A program made the translations under genes and the position numbers. The notes under the pieces are model-generated. The model saw nothing but the letters and a program-made list of their open reading frames with translations, was not told where the DNA came from and ran no database searches. This document shows positions 13,661 to 27,117 of a DNA stretch of 64,000 bases, piece after piece; the first letter of the stretch is position 1; each line of letters starts with the position of its first letter. Origin of the DNA: Physcia stellaris (Eukaryota; Ascomycota; Lecanoromycetes; Caliciales; Physciaceae); contig JABSSW010000038.1 of NCBI GenBank assembly GCA_018902385.1, positions 1 to 64,000 of the forward strand, given 5' to 3'.

Positions 13661-13899
13661 TTGGGCGGGCATTTTGTGGAGTGGGTTGAGATTTTGTTGG
13701 GATTTGATCGGAGCTTGGGGGAGAGTGATTGGGTTGTTAGTGGGTTTGCTTTTTGGAGAACTTGATTGAGGTTGGGTTTTGTTATATGCAAGTCTTGGGA
13801 GTCTGCTGGAGAATGGTGATGAGGGGAGGTACGTCTGGTGCAGAACCACTGTTCTGTTTTCTAGCCAACGTTCGTGACAAAGGGACGGCGTGAACAATG

Positions 13900-14837
13900 C
13901 ATTGTATAAGGAACAAAGCCCATTCTCAAAAATAAATCCATTGGAACAAAGGACGACATTGCCGATGCAATTGCGCCCGTGTACCCCTTACCGTCTTTTG
14001 GCTCCCGGAGAACAAAGATACAATACCAATCGTGGACTCAATCCTGCGTCGGAGTTTCAGTTGCAAGAGATAGCTGATTCTTTGTATCGCTTGGGTAGAG
14101 CCGCAGAGTCTTCGGAATGGTCAGTGATGGTTTTTCAGACAGGATACAGCCCCAGGACGCCGAGTTTCAACATGGCAGAATGGCGATACCCGCGCCTAGA
14201 AAAGGTGGTCTGTATTCCCTGCTTGAAAAGGCCAGTATAGCTCCCATGTAAATCTCCGGTGGAAAACGCATCCCGGGTTTCTCGTACAGATCGGGACGCA
14301 GCTGCATTTGAAGGGGGTCTTTGTTAGGCAGTTCAGGACCCTGCAGCCAGAGCCATGATCGGGGTATTCTCGATGGCAGCGACCCGACCAAAGACCCGTG
14401 CGTTAGGACAATAGATCGATGCATGTTCATTCTGTAATTGAGTAGCCCGTAGTTACGTAGCTGAAGACATTGGATGAATCTGTAGGCATGAGGTGGTCAT
14501 CCCCGAGATGCCTCGCAAATGATAAAAACCAATGTACGATTCGTCGGAAGCTGTATCAGTTCCTATTGGGTTCTTACATGAGGCCAGTCATGCATGGTCC
14601 TTCTGCGGCGCCGCTACTCGTAGCCTCATGCATGGTCCTTTCGTAGGATCCAGACCAAAAAGGTTAGTCTCGATGCAAGGTCGCCTTCTTGATGATGCGG
14701 CGAGGCTGAAGGCCCACATTGTGCTTTGTTATATAAATCCCTGCGAATCCGTGGTTCGGCGCTTGTCAGCGTTGTTCTTTGATTCATACTACACCCGTAC
14801 CTTTGTAGCTAAGGAAAACCTTGGAGCCCGCCCAACT
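13900..14837. other. Gene-free stretch upstream of the Clr5 gene
   Basis: Short opposing open frames only (about 13890-14240 plus, 14167-14430 minus), neither with a recognisable domain. The second half is probably promoter and 5' leader of the Clr5-domain gene. A near-duplicate phrase, CATGCATGGTCCTT or CTCATGCATGGTCCTT, occurs twice around 14588-14640. Confidence 0.45.
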
Positions 14838-16141
14838 ATGCCTCCCTCCAATGATCCCCCAACAGCTGATGATTGGAACTCTCGTCGAGATCTGATCACT
14901 CGGCTATACCGCGATGAAGACAGGCCTCTTAAAGAGATCATGGCGATGATGAATGGACCAGGGTTTCGAGCAACGTAAGATAATTAGCACTCGGTACCAG
15001 ACCCGGAGACCATCTGACGAAAACGTGAAGTCCGAAGATGTTCAAGTCCAGAATCCACAAATGGGGACTTGACAAGAAGCTCAAAGAGCGTGAAGCACGC
15101 GCCATCGTCCATATGCAAGCTCGCCGACGCGGCAAAGCAACGCGGATGCTCCTCCGTGGCAAGGCCGTAGACATCAAAACGGCGCAGTCTCATTTGAAGC
15201 GAAAGGGAATAACCGTCGAGGACGCACTAAAGACCATTGATGACCCTCTCCCTGATTTGATTTGCGAGACACCTCGGATGAGTCCAGGACCGTTATCCCC
15301 AAATTCACAGTCGCAGAAAGCCCGCACAGATACTATCGAGAGTACCAGTTCACAACTGCAAGTACTTATAGAAAGAAGGCGCCCGCAGCATCTCGACAGC
15401 CCCACTTTATTGAAGACGGCCGAGCTACTGTTTATGGATATACGTGAGTGCGTTCTCAGCTCTTTCGAAACCGGCTCCTGGGTCTCAAATGGGCCGGACG
15501 AGTACTGCCGTCCAAAGAATGCACGAGTTCGTGAAATAGGCACCTGCGAGGAAACTTACACCGCGAACGTGCTTTCTCACCAACGGTTCAATAACCTTCG
15601 ACCCATCGAGACTCGGGATACATTTATGAAGCGGACTTGGACTGTTGAAGAAGAGCAGTCCTCGATGATCCTGCAGTATCTGGTTCAAGGAATCGCGCTA
15701 CTTTTCATGAAGCAATCAAAATCAATAGTTCTGGAGCTGCTTGTGCAGCTCTATGACTTCTATACATCTTCCGGTACTGAAAAGATGAGAACTTTGTCTG
15801 TACTTATAAGAATATGCACGCGGATCAGGATATTGGTGCACAACGACGTAGCTTTGGATTACCTACCGACGGCGTTACGGGCCTTGATCGATTCGCACAA
15901 CGAGGTTCTTGATCAATTCCATCTTCAGACGATCCACCTTGCTGTCATGCTAGCCCGGGTGATGGGTATCCTATATGGCCCCACGGGTCTTACCAAGCCA
16001 CTCGAAACCTTGCACTCGTCATTGGAAAGGCAACAGATGTCAGCTTCTCGGCGATCAGCTTTACTCCTTATCGAGCTGGAAAATATCCATATCCGAGGTG
16101 GTCGCTATGGCTATGATGAGATCATGTTTCGGCCAGCTTAG
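14838..16141 (+). CDS. Clr5-domain protein
   Basis: Two exons, 14838-14974 and 15031-16141, joined across a 56-base intron (GTAAGA to GTGAAG), give 415 residues. The intron is placed because only this join completes an N-terminal Clr5 domain (about residues 12-65). That domain runs from a W-N-S-R-R-D-L-I-T-R-L-Y start through PLKEIMAMM and GFRAT, then after the splice into KMFKSRIHKWGLDKK. Clr5 domains are DNA-binding-like N-terminal domains of fungal proteins, named from a fission-yeast silencing factor. The rest of the protein has no domain I recognise, and its last 200 residues look alpha-helical. The ATG at 14838 is the first one just before the domain; an earlier in-frame ATG exists at 14532 but would add sequence without family resemblance. 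It is the only clear intact gene in an island between two retrotransposon blocks. Its targets cannot be told from sequence. Confidence 0.75.
14975..15030 (+). other. Intron in the Clr5-domain gene
   Basis: Begins GTAAGA and ends GAAG. Removing it joins GFRAT to PKMFKSRI and completes the Clr5 domain in one frame. Confidence 0.7.
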
Positions 16142-16975
16142 CTTAAGCTTAAGATGAGCTAGAACATGGGGCGCTGCCATCTGTGAAAAAGACAGCATTG
16201 TCGAATAGCTACTGACACTCTACTCTAGAGCAGCAGCATAGATCAACGCTTTTCGGCCTACACGCCCCCTCGGGTTTTGGTGAGGCGGCTGCTCGAGCAT
16301 AGAGAAGGTACAGGTTTACCAATCCCAGTGGGGCTCAAAAGATAAAGTTCGTTTCGGTTCTCACCAGACCCTGAGCGATTCCTAGAGCTTATTAGGTCGT
16401 TTTCAATCAACCTTTATGGGATGTTATCGTGAATGCAGATCCTTACGACACAATCTCTCCTTTCCAATGAGAGGCTCCTGTAACTTAATATATCATATGG
16501 ATTGGTGTGGTGCGATTCTGCCTCCCATGCATCGCCACTAATATATGAAGACTACATGAGCATGATATCAGAAAGACATCACTTTCTAATGCCGTCTCAA
16601 GTCGGGTAATCGCTGATCTGTCGCTGTAGTTGTAGAAATTACACCACTTGCTAGCAGACCGTGAGATACAATTGATACTCTGATAGACCTATGTCATCCT
16701 TGAACACTCCTCAAGAGATGCAACGTTGAATCGAGTGAAAATTCGAGCTCATGGAGTTTTGCTCGCAATAGGTAGATATGTTTGCCATAAAGTAAAGTGT
16801 CCTTGAGCAGGAAATTTTTGCGACATCTACTATACTCACTGAAAGACAGCATAGGGAGTATGTATTGAAAAGTTAAGGTGGACGAGCTTGGATAGAATCG
16901 AAACATCAACACGTCGCCTCCGTGTGTTTATGAAAAGAGATCGGACATTTGCGAGCTGGCATTGTTTGTAGTAGA
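16142..16975. other. Gene-free stretch, 3' of the Clr5 gene
   Basis: Normal base composition. No open frame with a recognisable product. It ends in GTAGA (16971-16975), the left target duplication of the outer Copia fossil. Confidence 0.5.
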
Positions 16976-17120
16976 TGTCAGACTGCATGGAGTCGTAAAT
17001 CATTGATTGCATGTTGTTCTATGAAGTGCTAATTTACATGGTTTTTAGCATCTAATGTCATTGAAATGCGCACTAGTTATTAAGCTCTTGACGATTTTTG
17101 ATTGATCATCTAGTTTTACA
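16976..17120 (-). repeat. 3' LTR of the outer Copia fossil
   Basis: 145 bp, TG to CA, paired with 28952-29096. The outer two thirds still match well; mutation is concentrated in the part touching the AT-rich interior. Confidence 0.75.
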
Positions 17121-18149
17121 CATCTTTTTAAAAGAAAATATTTGATATTTCGTTTTATTTTTGATGTTTTATTCATTTTTCGATGTGATTCATGATGCGA
17201 TTTATTCGATTTTTGATTGATCGAATTCGTTGTTTTTTTTCGATTTTGATATCGAAATAAATTTTAAATCAATCAGTTTCACGAATGTTTTTTGCTTTTG
17301 AAATGATAAAATTTTGATGAAATCATCGATCAAAATATTCGTTGTAAAAATTCATTGAATGTTGATCGTGCTTTTTTGCATTTTTTGACGTAATCAATGA
17401 CGATGTATATCGACATGACGTAATTTAATGATTAATTTGATCGTTGACATAATAAACGTTCGTATAATTTGACGATTATCGCATTGAATGTGAATGAATT
17501 TTTTCATATTTATTTGTATTGATTCAAAAAAACGATTTTATTACATTTTGATGTTGATCGTCATTGACATGATCAACAATTCGATTTCGATGAAATTAAT
17601 TGTGATTGTTTTTTGTTTTGTGATTTTTCAATCGATGAAATCGTCGAAAAACATAAAACAATATTCATTTGAATTTTGACGAATGTTTAAATCGTTTGCG
17701 AATGACGCATTTGACGAAATTAAAAAAATGATGATTGTATAATTTGCTTGATTTTTGTAAACAATGACGTAATATTTGATGTGTGTTAAATATTTTAGCG
17801 TTCGAATCGTTTGCTTCGCATGATGTTTAAATGAATTCGTAAAATATTCAAATAATAACGAAATTGCAACGATTACATTTGATCGAATTGTTGTTGCAAC
17901 GAAATTGATTGAATTTATTTTTTGTTGATACATATGACTTTTTTGAAAAATAACATTATTTTCATTTTTTATCATCGAAATATGAGTGAATATAGACGAT
18001 TTTGATTTTTTTTTGATCATATCAATGTTGAATTTGTTGATGAATTTGTCGATATAATTGTTTTGACAAAACGACGTTGTTTGTTGTTTTCTATCGCGTG
18101 TAATGCGAATATTGAAAAATCATTCGATTTCGTCGATGTTTTTCATCTC

Positions 18150-19065
18150 GTATGTTTCGAAAAGTTTTTTTTCGAAAACGTCGATTTGTTTGAAATAAAA
18201 TCTTTCTATAATAAAATATTCTGTAAATTCGCTTAACGCGAATGATCGATCGAAAAACATTCTGATCAATATTGAAATCGTATTCTTTAAATTCGATAAC
18301 TTTCATCAATTGAGAATTCAAATTCTCAAAAAGAAAATCTAGAAATGAACATCAAAACAATTTTCGCACTGTACAGTTGTTTCGCAATTTGCACATCAAT
18401 CAATAATTACATATGATTTTCATTTATCTAGTCAAAGTTGTAAAGCAACATGAGCGCATTTCAAAATTGCAAAAATAACAAAAATTCGCTCATTATCGCA
18501 ATAGTTTTGAAATTTCGAAAACTTCATGATTGTCAAATGTGTGTCAGATCGCAACTGAAATGACTGCGAAAAAATTTCGTTCATTTTTTCGTCGCTCGTA
18601 CAGTTGTTTCGCAATTTGCACATCAATCGTCAATCATATATGATTTTCATTTTAATACTCAAAATTGTAAAACTAAATGAGCGATTTCAACGTTTCAAAA
18701 ATCATTAAAATCGATTCGTTATCGCAATAGTTTTGAAATTTTCAAGATTACATCGCTGAACGTTTCGTTTCTGAAAATTTCATTTTTTCAAATATTTGCA
18801 ACGTTTCGATGCGATTTCGATTATAATTCAATGCGCACTCGATCGATTTTCGATATTATTGATTATTTGAATAGAGTTCATTTCGAGCTTCAAAACGAAT
18901 TTTTGTTTGTATATTTTATTTATTGAATGCAAATGCTATCAAGATGCGAAATCGCTAGAATCGCAAAGCAGTTGCGAAATATCGATCTTCGCAATCTTAT
19001 CAAATTTAAATCTAATTCTGAAGTTTTGCACGGAATTTTTTTGAAAAAATTCACGAACAAATTTG
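18150..19065 (+). repeat. Dispersed repeat, copy 2, inside the outer Copia fossil
   Basis: Matches 2220-3230 in inverted orientation. It holds two tandem units with a period of 227 bases, each starting GTACAGTTGTTTCGCAATTT (18371 and 18598). It separates the RNase H and reverse transcriptase remains of the outer Copia, which suggests insertion into that element. Exact ends and any target duplication could not be fixed by eye. Confidence 0.6.
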
Positions 19066-21436
19066 TATTGAAAATAATACATGATTGTTATATCGTTCAC
19101 GAAAAAAAATAAAATCATGTAATTATTGATGAATAAACATTCGATATCGAACATTTGTTTCAAATTTAAATCGTTAAAAGTGATCGACAAATGTTTATAT
19201 CATAATGTTGAAAATTGTTTCAATTCATAGAACGTCTTTAATAGAAATAATAATACATTGTTCGTTTTTTTTCAATCGTCAAACGATTTACAATAAATTG
19301 ATTTATCGATATCGTTGTTTGCGAACGCATTGATCGCGTTATATTGACGAATGTTCAAATCGAAAATTGTAATTATAATCATTAATGTTCGAAAAATTCT
19401 AATAATTAATGTAATTGCGTAAACATTTTGCTCGATTTGTTGAAAATTTTCTCGAACACACAATCGAATTTTGTGTTTTATCAAATATTTCTCGTTGTCG
19501 AATTTGTATTTGAATATTTATGTGATAAATATAAAATTTTTTTTTGTTTGTTTGACATGATTTCATGAAATTTTTTTTCAAATTTGTTTTGATTGTAATG
19601 TTTTGATTTTCACGTCAATGATTCGCAAAAAAATCGACGATTTCAAAATATTTGAACATTTGATAATAAAAACATGATTCGACGAAAAAATCGTCACGAT
19701 GCGATTTTTTTGTCATTGAAATTATGAATGTTTCATAAAATGAACGCATTTTTTTTGCTAACGCATTTTTTAAAACGATGAAATAATTGAAATTTCGAAA
19801 CGAATTTGATTTGCGAATGCGAATGAATTTTTCAAATTGAATATTGATTTCGTCAATCGTTGTTTTCGTTCAATGTTTTGATTTTTTTCTTTCAACGACG
19901 ATACAAATGAAAATAGTTTCTTTATTGTTTTTGCAACGACAAATGACGAGAAATTTTCTGTAACGACAAATGACGAAAAATACGAAAAATCAAACGTATT
20001 TGACGTGTTTTCATTTTTTGACGAAAATGAAACAAATAAAAATAAATATTTTGATTCAAAATCGTTTTCAATCATTTGTTTGTGAAATTTTTTTGCATCG
20101 CGATCGATAATAGATTTTGTAAATGTTAATTTTTATACATTTTCGTCGTTGTTTGATTCGATGTTCATTATTTTCGTGAAATCGTTTTGCGATATGTCAA
20201 ACGTATCGTTAATCAAAAAAAGCTCGTTAACGAATTGAATTAAATTTATTTCGTTAAAACGATAACGTGAATTTTCGTTGAATGTGACATCACGTGTACG
20301 TATAATTTTTCGTTGACTAAAAATTTAAATCAAAAAAATGTTGATGTTGTCATAATTTACAAGAAAATCGATGTGTGTTTTGATTTTCATCTTTTTTTTC
20401 TTCGAAATATTTTTATTCAAAAAGTATGTTTTTGTTTTATATTGAACGATGTGAACAAAATTCGATTTTTTGTCAATGATCATTTCGAACGATGTTTTTC
20501 ATTCATGCTTTTTGAAAAATGTACGATTCATTATGTAATTAGCGATTTCATTGATTCACGATTATAAATAAACAGATAAATTTGTTTCGAATTTCATTGT
20601 TCGTGATTTAATCAACAATATGTCATTTAATCGTTCGTTGTGATCGTTTTGTGTTGAAATATCAACGATCGAAAATTCATATGTAATGTTTTTGAATGCA
20701 CAATAATTATTTCAAACAATGTTTAACGCGCGTTCGTCGTCAAAACGTACAAATATCATTTTGTCGTTGTATTTGATCTCGATGATGTGAATAATTCGAA
20801 TAAATATTTTCGTGATTTGTTTTTTGTTTTCATGCGTGTATATCATGTGAAAGTTTGTTTCGAAACATGTCACGTGTGATATTCATTTGTGTTTGTTTAA
20901 AATCGTTGTTATATCGATGAAATCGTATATTATACGATAAAACGATTTGTTCGAAATTTTTGATTTTACAAAAAATTTGAATACAATTCGATGTGTTTTG
21001 AAAAAAGCACATTTTTCGCATTTGTTAATTAGTGACGTTTTATTTTTGTTGATAAATTTCATTTTTTCAATTGTTTTTTGTAAATGTTATATGACGTCAT
21101 TATTTGCATAAACGAAAAATTGATGTCATTTCAAAATAAATTTTTGTCGCACGATAATTGCGAAAATGTTCATTTTTTCAAATTTATTATTTTCGAAAAC
21201 GTAATGTGTTTTTATTCGTGAAACGAAAACGATCGATGCATCGTTTTTGTGCAAATATTCATAAATTGTATCAAAATGCAATTTTTTGTTTGCGAAAATG
21301 TTTTTCGCGACGATATTGATCATGAAATCTGATACGTAATTGACGTTTAAAAATTTCATTGATTTTTTTTTGTGAACGTATCGACGTTGATACGTATTCG
21401 ATTATATGTCAAAATAAAAAATGATTTTATGTCGAA

Positions 21437-21632
21437 TATTGAACGAATATGAATGATTGTCATTGCATTGCATGCAATACTATCGAAATTACGTATAGAA
21501 ATAAATACAATTTGATTGCGCAAATGTTTCTAGTAGTGATCGATTTTGACACGTCTCGTTTAGTCGATCAATCAGAAGTTCTGATTCTATTCGTGCTCAT
21601 ATTTCAATTTTTTGTCATCGTACTTTTCAACA
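21437..21632 (-). repeat. 3' LTR of the inner Copia fossil
   Basis: 196 bp, the same length as 27118-27313 and about 93 percent identical by eye. It is preceded directly by the target duplication TCGAA. Confidence 0.85.
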
Positions 21633-21741
21633 TTTTCATTCGATGACAATTATGCTCATTGCACTCGTGAATGCGACTTTCATTGAATTTCAATTCATGC
21701 ATTGATTGTGATTTTCATTGAGTGCTAATTCGTGCAACGAC

Positions 21742-22142
21742 GTAATTCTCATTGAGTTTCAATTTCTAAATTCATTGATGAAAAAAACATTGAATTTCTC
21801 TGATCAAAAAATTGATTTCGAAAAAAATCATTTTGAATCATCATGCAACTCGAGTTTGAGCACGATCAACGAATTTCTGTTTTCAATCATAGCTTGTCAA
21901 ATTCGTACAATCGAGTCATCATCGCTTCAGAATGAAAGAAATGACGTAATTTTCATTAAACTCGAACTTTTTTAATATTGACAAAAAAAGCATTGACTTT
22001 TTTTGATCAAAGAATTAAATTCGAACGATTTCAAAGAAAATCATTTTGAATCATTATGCAATTCGAGCTCGAGCACGATCAACGAATTCTCGTTTTCGAT
22101 CATGACTCGTCAAATGTGTACGATTGAATCATCAACACGTCA
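21742..22142. repeat. Tandem duplication of about 200 bases near the 3' end of the inner Copia
   Basis: Two units with an offset of 213 bases around the shared run ATCATTTTGAATCAT (21827 and 22040) and a shared CACGATCAACGAATT. Each ends with a TCGTCAAAT- or TTGTCAAAT-like phrase. It lies between the RNase H remains and the 3' LTR, so it is probably untranslated. Confidence 0.6.
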
Positions 22143-25100
22143 ACATGAAAAAAGCAATTCTAATTATTGAGAAAAATTTAATTGATTCTCGATTTTTTCA
22201 ATCTCAACTGTTTCACGAATTTCTTGAATTTATTTTTTGACAGTGATTTAGTCAAATCATCGACTATCATGTTTGCATTTGAAACGTAGTTCAATTGAAT
22301 TAAATTTTTTTGATGCAAATTTCTGATGTTGTGATAAATCACATCGATGTGTTTTGATCGTTCATGAATATGTGCGTTTTTGATCAACAAATTAGCGATT
22401 TGATTATTCTTTAAAAGTTGCATTGATGAACAGATTTCATGTTTATCGTTTTGAGTGATTGCTATTTGATTCAATTCGATTTCAAAATATTTAATGAGAT
22501 TCAGATCACGAAGAAATTGTGTTATTCATAGTTTTTCTTTAGCGCATGTCGATAAAATCATATACTCGATTTCAATGATTGAAATAACGATCGATTTTTG
22601 TTTACGACTCATTCACGATATTGATTTTTCAACGAACATGTAAACGTATTCGAAAATCGATTTTTTGTTTAATTTATCGATTGCGTAATCAAAATTCGAA
22701 TAAATTTTGATTTTGAAATTTTCATTGTTGTTCAGTCTCAAGTCGTATACAAAATCTAAATCGATGATCGATCGAATATAACGAAACAAAATCTTCATTG
22801 CTCTATCGTGATGTTTCGCAAAATCACTGAGATATTGATTTAATCGTTCTAATGCGAAAGCGATATTTGAACGAGTGTGTATGACAACATACATGAATTT
22901 TTCAATTTTGTGTTGATAGTTTTTTGAATCAATTCGTTCGTCGTTCGATTCAGCTGATTTGAATGAGTCGTAATCGTTCATGAATAGTTTCGTACGTTCG
23001 TGTTTATCGATATTCATATGCAGCTCATTCAATATTTCGTTCAAATAATGAGTTTGATTCAATCGAATAATTCGTTTTTTACGATCGCGAGTGATTTTAA
23101 TGTCAAGAATTTTCTTCATTTTTTTCAAATTTTTGATTTTGAATATCTTTTTGAACTTATTTTTGAATCAATTGACTTGCTCGTTGAATTTGACGACAAC
23201 AAAAATATCGTTCACGTAAAAAAACAATATGATTTCTCGTTTTTTATAACGAAACATGCAAAAATCAATCGAAATTTGTTCGAAATTCAATTTATGCAAT
23301 TCTTTCACGCAGCGCTCGTGTCAATTTCTAGTTGTTTGTTTCAATTCATAAAGATTTCGACGAATCAGAAATGTTTGTTCAAAAAATAAATTCACGTCGA
23401 ATGACGATTTCATGTAAATTATTTTCTTTAAAAATGATTTCGTGAAAACATTGTTGACGTTCATTTGATGACATTCGAGATTTTTCAACGCAACGATGAC
23501 AAAAAACAGACGAAAAATATCGAATTTGACAATTGAAACAAAAATATTTGTATAGTCGATTTCGTATATTTGCGAAAAATCTTTTGCAACGAATTTGATT
23601 TTCAATTTGTTCAATGTATCATTCACATGCATTTTGATTTTGAATATTCATTTATTGATGACGATATTGACGTTTTTCGATGAAATGACGACGTTTCAAG
23701 TCTCATTGACTATTAACGTCGTCAGTTCGATCTGAATAATCTCGAGTCAAAGTTTGTTTCAAATAGAATCATTGACGATTTTCTGATAATTCTCGAGTAC
23801 AAATATGACTAACTTTTCAACGAATTGTCGATTTGTTTTTTTTGTTGTTGCAAATAAAATTCACTCATCATGCTCGCACGTATCGAAATTTTCGATCAAA
23901 AAAATCATCATGACGCGTGCAATTTTGTTGCGATGCTCATCTCGTTTTTTCTCGTTCGTGATGTCTCGTTTACGTTTAGAAATTGTCACGTGAAAAAACT
24001 GCCGTATCATGCGTGAAGATTTCGTGAAAAATGCTAATTTAACACGCGTTTGAATTGTCGACTTCGTCGTAAATTCGTTGATTTCATTTTTTTCATTTGA
24101 TGTATCGATAAATTCATCGTTCTTTTTCATGTGCATTGATTGAATTTTTTTTTTGTTTTTCGAAATCATAGACGCAATGAAAATCGAAAATTTTGCAAAA
24201 ATTGATGCAACAAAAATTGATGCAAACGTCGATGTCATCGAAACGATTGCAAATGCAAAAATTATTTTGCGTGATTTTTCGACAAATCGTTTTTCAAATA
24301 ATTCGTTCATTGTAATCGTGAGCAGATTTAATGACTCATTTTTTCATTTTTCGTTTTCAAAAAACATTATTTTGTGATGTTTAATGACATCGCGACGATC
24401 AGAAATTCATATTTTGTATTGAGTGATGATGTTTTCGTCATAATTCATGAACACATTTGATTTTTTTGTATTGACGAATTTGTTCTTTTTGTTTCTCTCG
24501 AACAATGATTTGATATCAACGAACGAATAACATTTGCATTTTCAAACGCGTATGTGATTTATCGACGATTTAATATTTGTTCAAATTTCAATAAAATTTG
24601 TAGAATTGTCGTCGATTATTGATTTCGTGTTCATACGATTGCGAACATATACATTTGTTTTCTTTGTTTCAAGTCAGAATTTTATAGACAACTTTGCATT
24701 TTGAGTCATTGTTCGAATTTGATTCTCGAATGTTTTTATGACACGCTCTATTACATCGTTTTGAATGAAATTATACGAAACGATGTATTGTGAAACAATG
24801 TCGATAAATTCGCATCAAAAATCAAATATAGATTTCAATTTTTTGACGTTGTCACAACGTATTGTCTGTAGTTTTCGTTGAGTTTTTAGTTTCATTTTCA
24901 ATTTTCATTTGTTGAGAATTTCAGAAACATCGACTCGTTTGCGAAGAAATAGAATTCACGTTCGTCGAGAATGATTATTCACGATTTCTAAAAAATATTC
25001 GTAATCGAATCTTGAAACAGATAAAAATTCGCAAATATCAATAAACATCAATTTCAATATATGAGTTTTGCGTTCGATTAAACGACGATTATGTGCATTG

Positions 25101-27099
25101 ATCATCTTCGTAATCGCACATATTTTACATGAATCGTTGCGATTTTCGACGATGAAAATCGATTTGCGTAAAATTGTAATTTTGTGCAAATTTCGAAGTT
25201 TTGCAAATTTCATATGATCAAAACGTCGATGTCATAACTCGTATAAATCACGTCTTTTTTGATCAACATTTGAGTCAATATTTGAGTCAATATTTGAATC
25301 AATATTTGAATCAACATTCGATGATTGAAAATCGATTTCGATATCATTTCGAGAATCAATATTTGCATCGAGCAAAATTTCGTTCGAATTCACGATTGTT
25401 GACATTGCAAATGAAACAGACAAAATTTTAAAAAATTCAATTGCAAACATCGTGTTGCTCGTTAACAATGCGTATTTTTTAAATTTTGATGTGATTTTGT
25501 TTATTATGTAAACATTTTCTTGAGCGAATGTTCGAAATATTTCAACGTTTTGTTTATTGCGCATGAACAAATTATCGTTATTAAAATTTTTTATCAAATT
25601 CTTTTTGATAAAATGTTTGTCGAATAGAAAATTGACGTCGAAATCAAATACATAAAACATTTTCGTTAACGTGTTTTCATCATTTTTGACGCGCATCGTC
25701 ATTGAATCACATTGATTTGAATACAATTTTTTTCTTCGATCTTGATCGTGCGTCTTTTAATCGATTTGAAAAATTCATTAAAAAATCGAAAATCGTCAAT
25801 CATGTGTGACGAGACGTCGATATTTGCGATTCATACGAACTTGAGAAATTTATTGATCAACTCTTTTGACAAAACGACGATTTTTTTCATATCGTTTTCA
25901 TTGTTTGAATCGATGTCGATGTCGAAATTGAAATTGTTGTTAAACGAAAAAAAGTCTGCGACGTTGTACGTTTTATGTTTTTTGTTCTTTTTTTTATTTT
26001 TGATTGTGAGCAATTTTTTGATTTGTTGTTTCTTTGCTCACTTTTTTAATGTTTTCAGAAAATTGCATTCGACGATTCTGTGTGAATCGTCACAAAAAAA
26101 ACAATCTTTAATTTTTTTCGTCATGATTTTGAAACGACGACGAGAACTTTCATCAAAATTAAAAAATCGTCGTTGAAATATGCGATACGATTGACGACGA
26201 TTGTTTTTCGTCATTAACGTCGATTCGACGATTTTGCTCGCAATGAATTGTGCTTTTTTCTTTTGCAATTTTTGAATAGATTTATCGACATCGAGATTGT
26301 TTTGTGCGTCGATTGCATCACGAATGACATCGTATTCGACAAACAAAAATGCTAAAAATGTTTGAAAACGACGTTTTGATTTGAACAAATTCATCATGTT
26401 TGATTGCATGTTTGCAATTTTGCGACTCTTTTGATGATATCGATATAGACGATCTCAATGATCACGTTTGAAAATTTTTTGTAATTTATGAATTTTTGCA
26501 ACAATTGTCGTTCAATTGTAACAAATTTTTGTTTGTATTTGTTGACAAAAACTTTTCAAATTTCTTTGACAGTTTTCAATTTCGTCATCAATTTTTGATT
26601 ATCGTCATCGATACATTCGATGAATTGATATTGTGTTTTTGCGTCGAACTTTTTTTCAATCTTTTTTTCATCAAAATTCAAATCGACATCTCATTTTGAT
26701 TTTCGAAAATCATTCGACAATAGTTTCGACACATAATCTGAATCGACGATCATTCAAATTTTTTCGTCGATGAGTCATTGTTTCATTAATTTGAATCATT
26801 TCTCGCAATTTTGACGAGTGAGAATATCGCAAACTCGACGCGCATTGAATTTGTTGAATTCGAAATCGTTCATGATGCGTGATATGATATGTAAATATGT
26901 AAATTTTTTCTATTTGTTGTATTTCGTGAAACATTTTCACAGTCGTTCGTTCATTCGTTGAATTGATGATCGAACTCGAATATGTAAAACATTTCTACAG
27001 TTTTGACGCGATCGAATCGATGAAACATTTTCATTGCTGTTTGATTTTCGTGATTTCGTGATCGAACGATTGACGTTGACAATCACAAAAAACTTATGC

Positions 27100-27117
27100 T
27101 AACTCGAGCTCATAATC
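27100..27117 (-). other. Primer-binding-site-like segment of the inner Copia
   Basis: On the minus strand, directly next to the 5' LTR, this reads GATTATGAGCTCGAGTTA. Copia elements are known to prime from an internal fragment of initiator methionine tRNA, whose complement gives a site of the GGTTATG... type. The match is partial, as expected in mutated DNA. Confidence 0.5.

Noticed and set aside
12962-13897. 311-codon Pro/Arg-rich minus-strand frame taken as one protein
   Set aside because: Much of it is C-rich low-complexity reading; more protein-like text lies in the other frames, so it is not a single intact gene.
25260-25330. Short TTGAGTCAATA-type tandem units that could suggest a CRISPR-like array
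   Set aside because: The units are adjacent without spacers, lie inside the inner Copia fossil, and the organism is a fungus.
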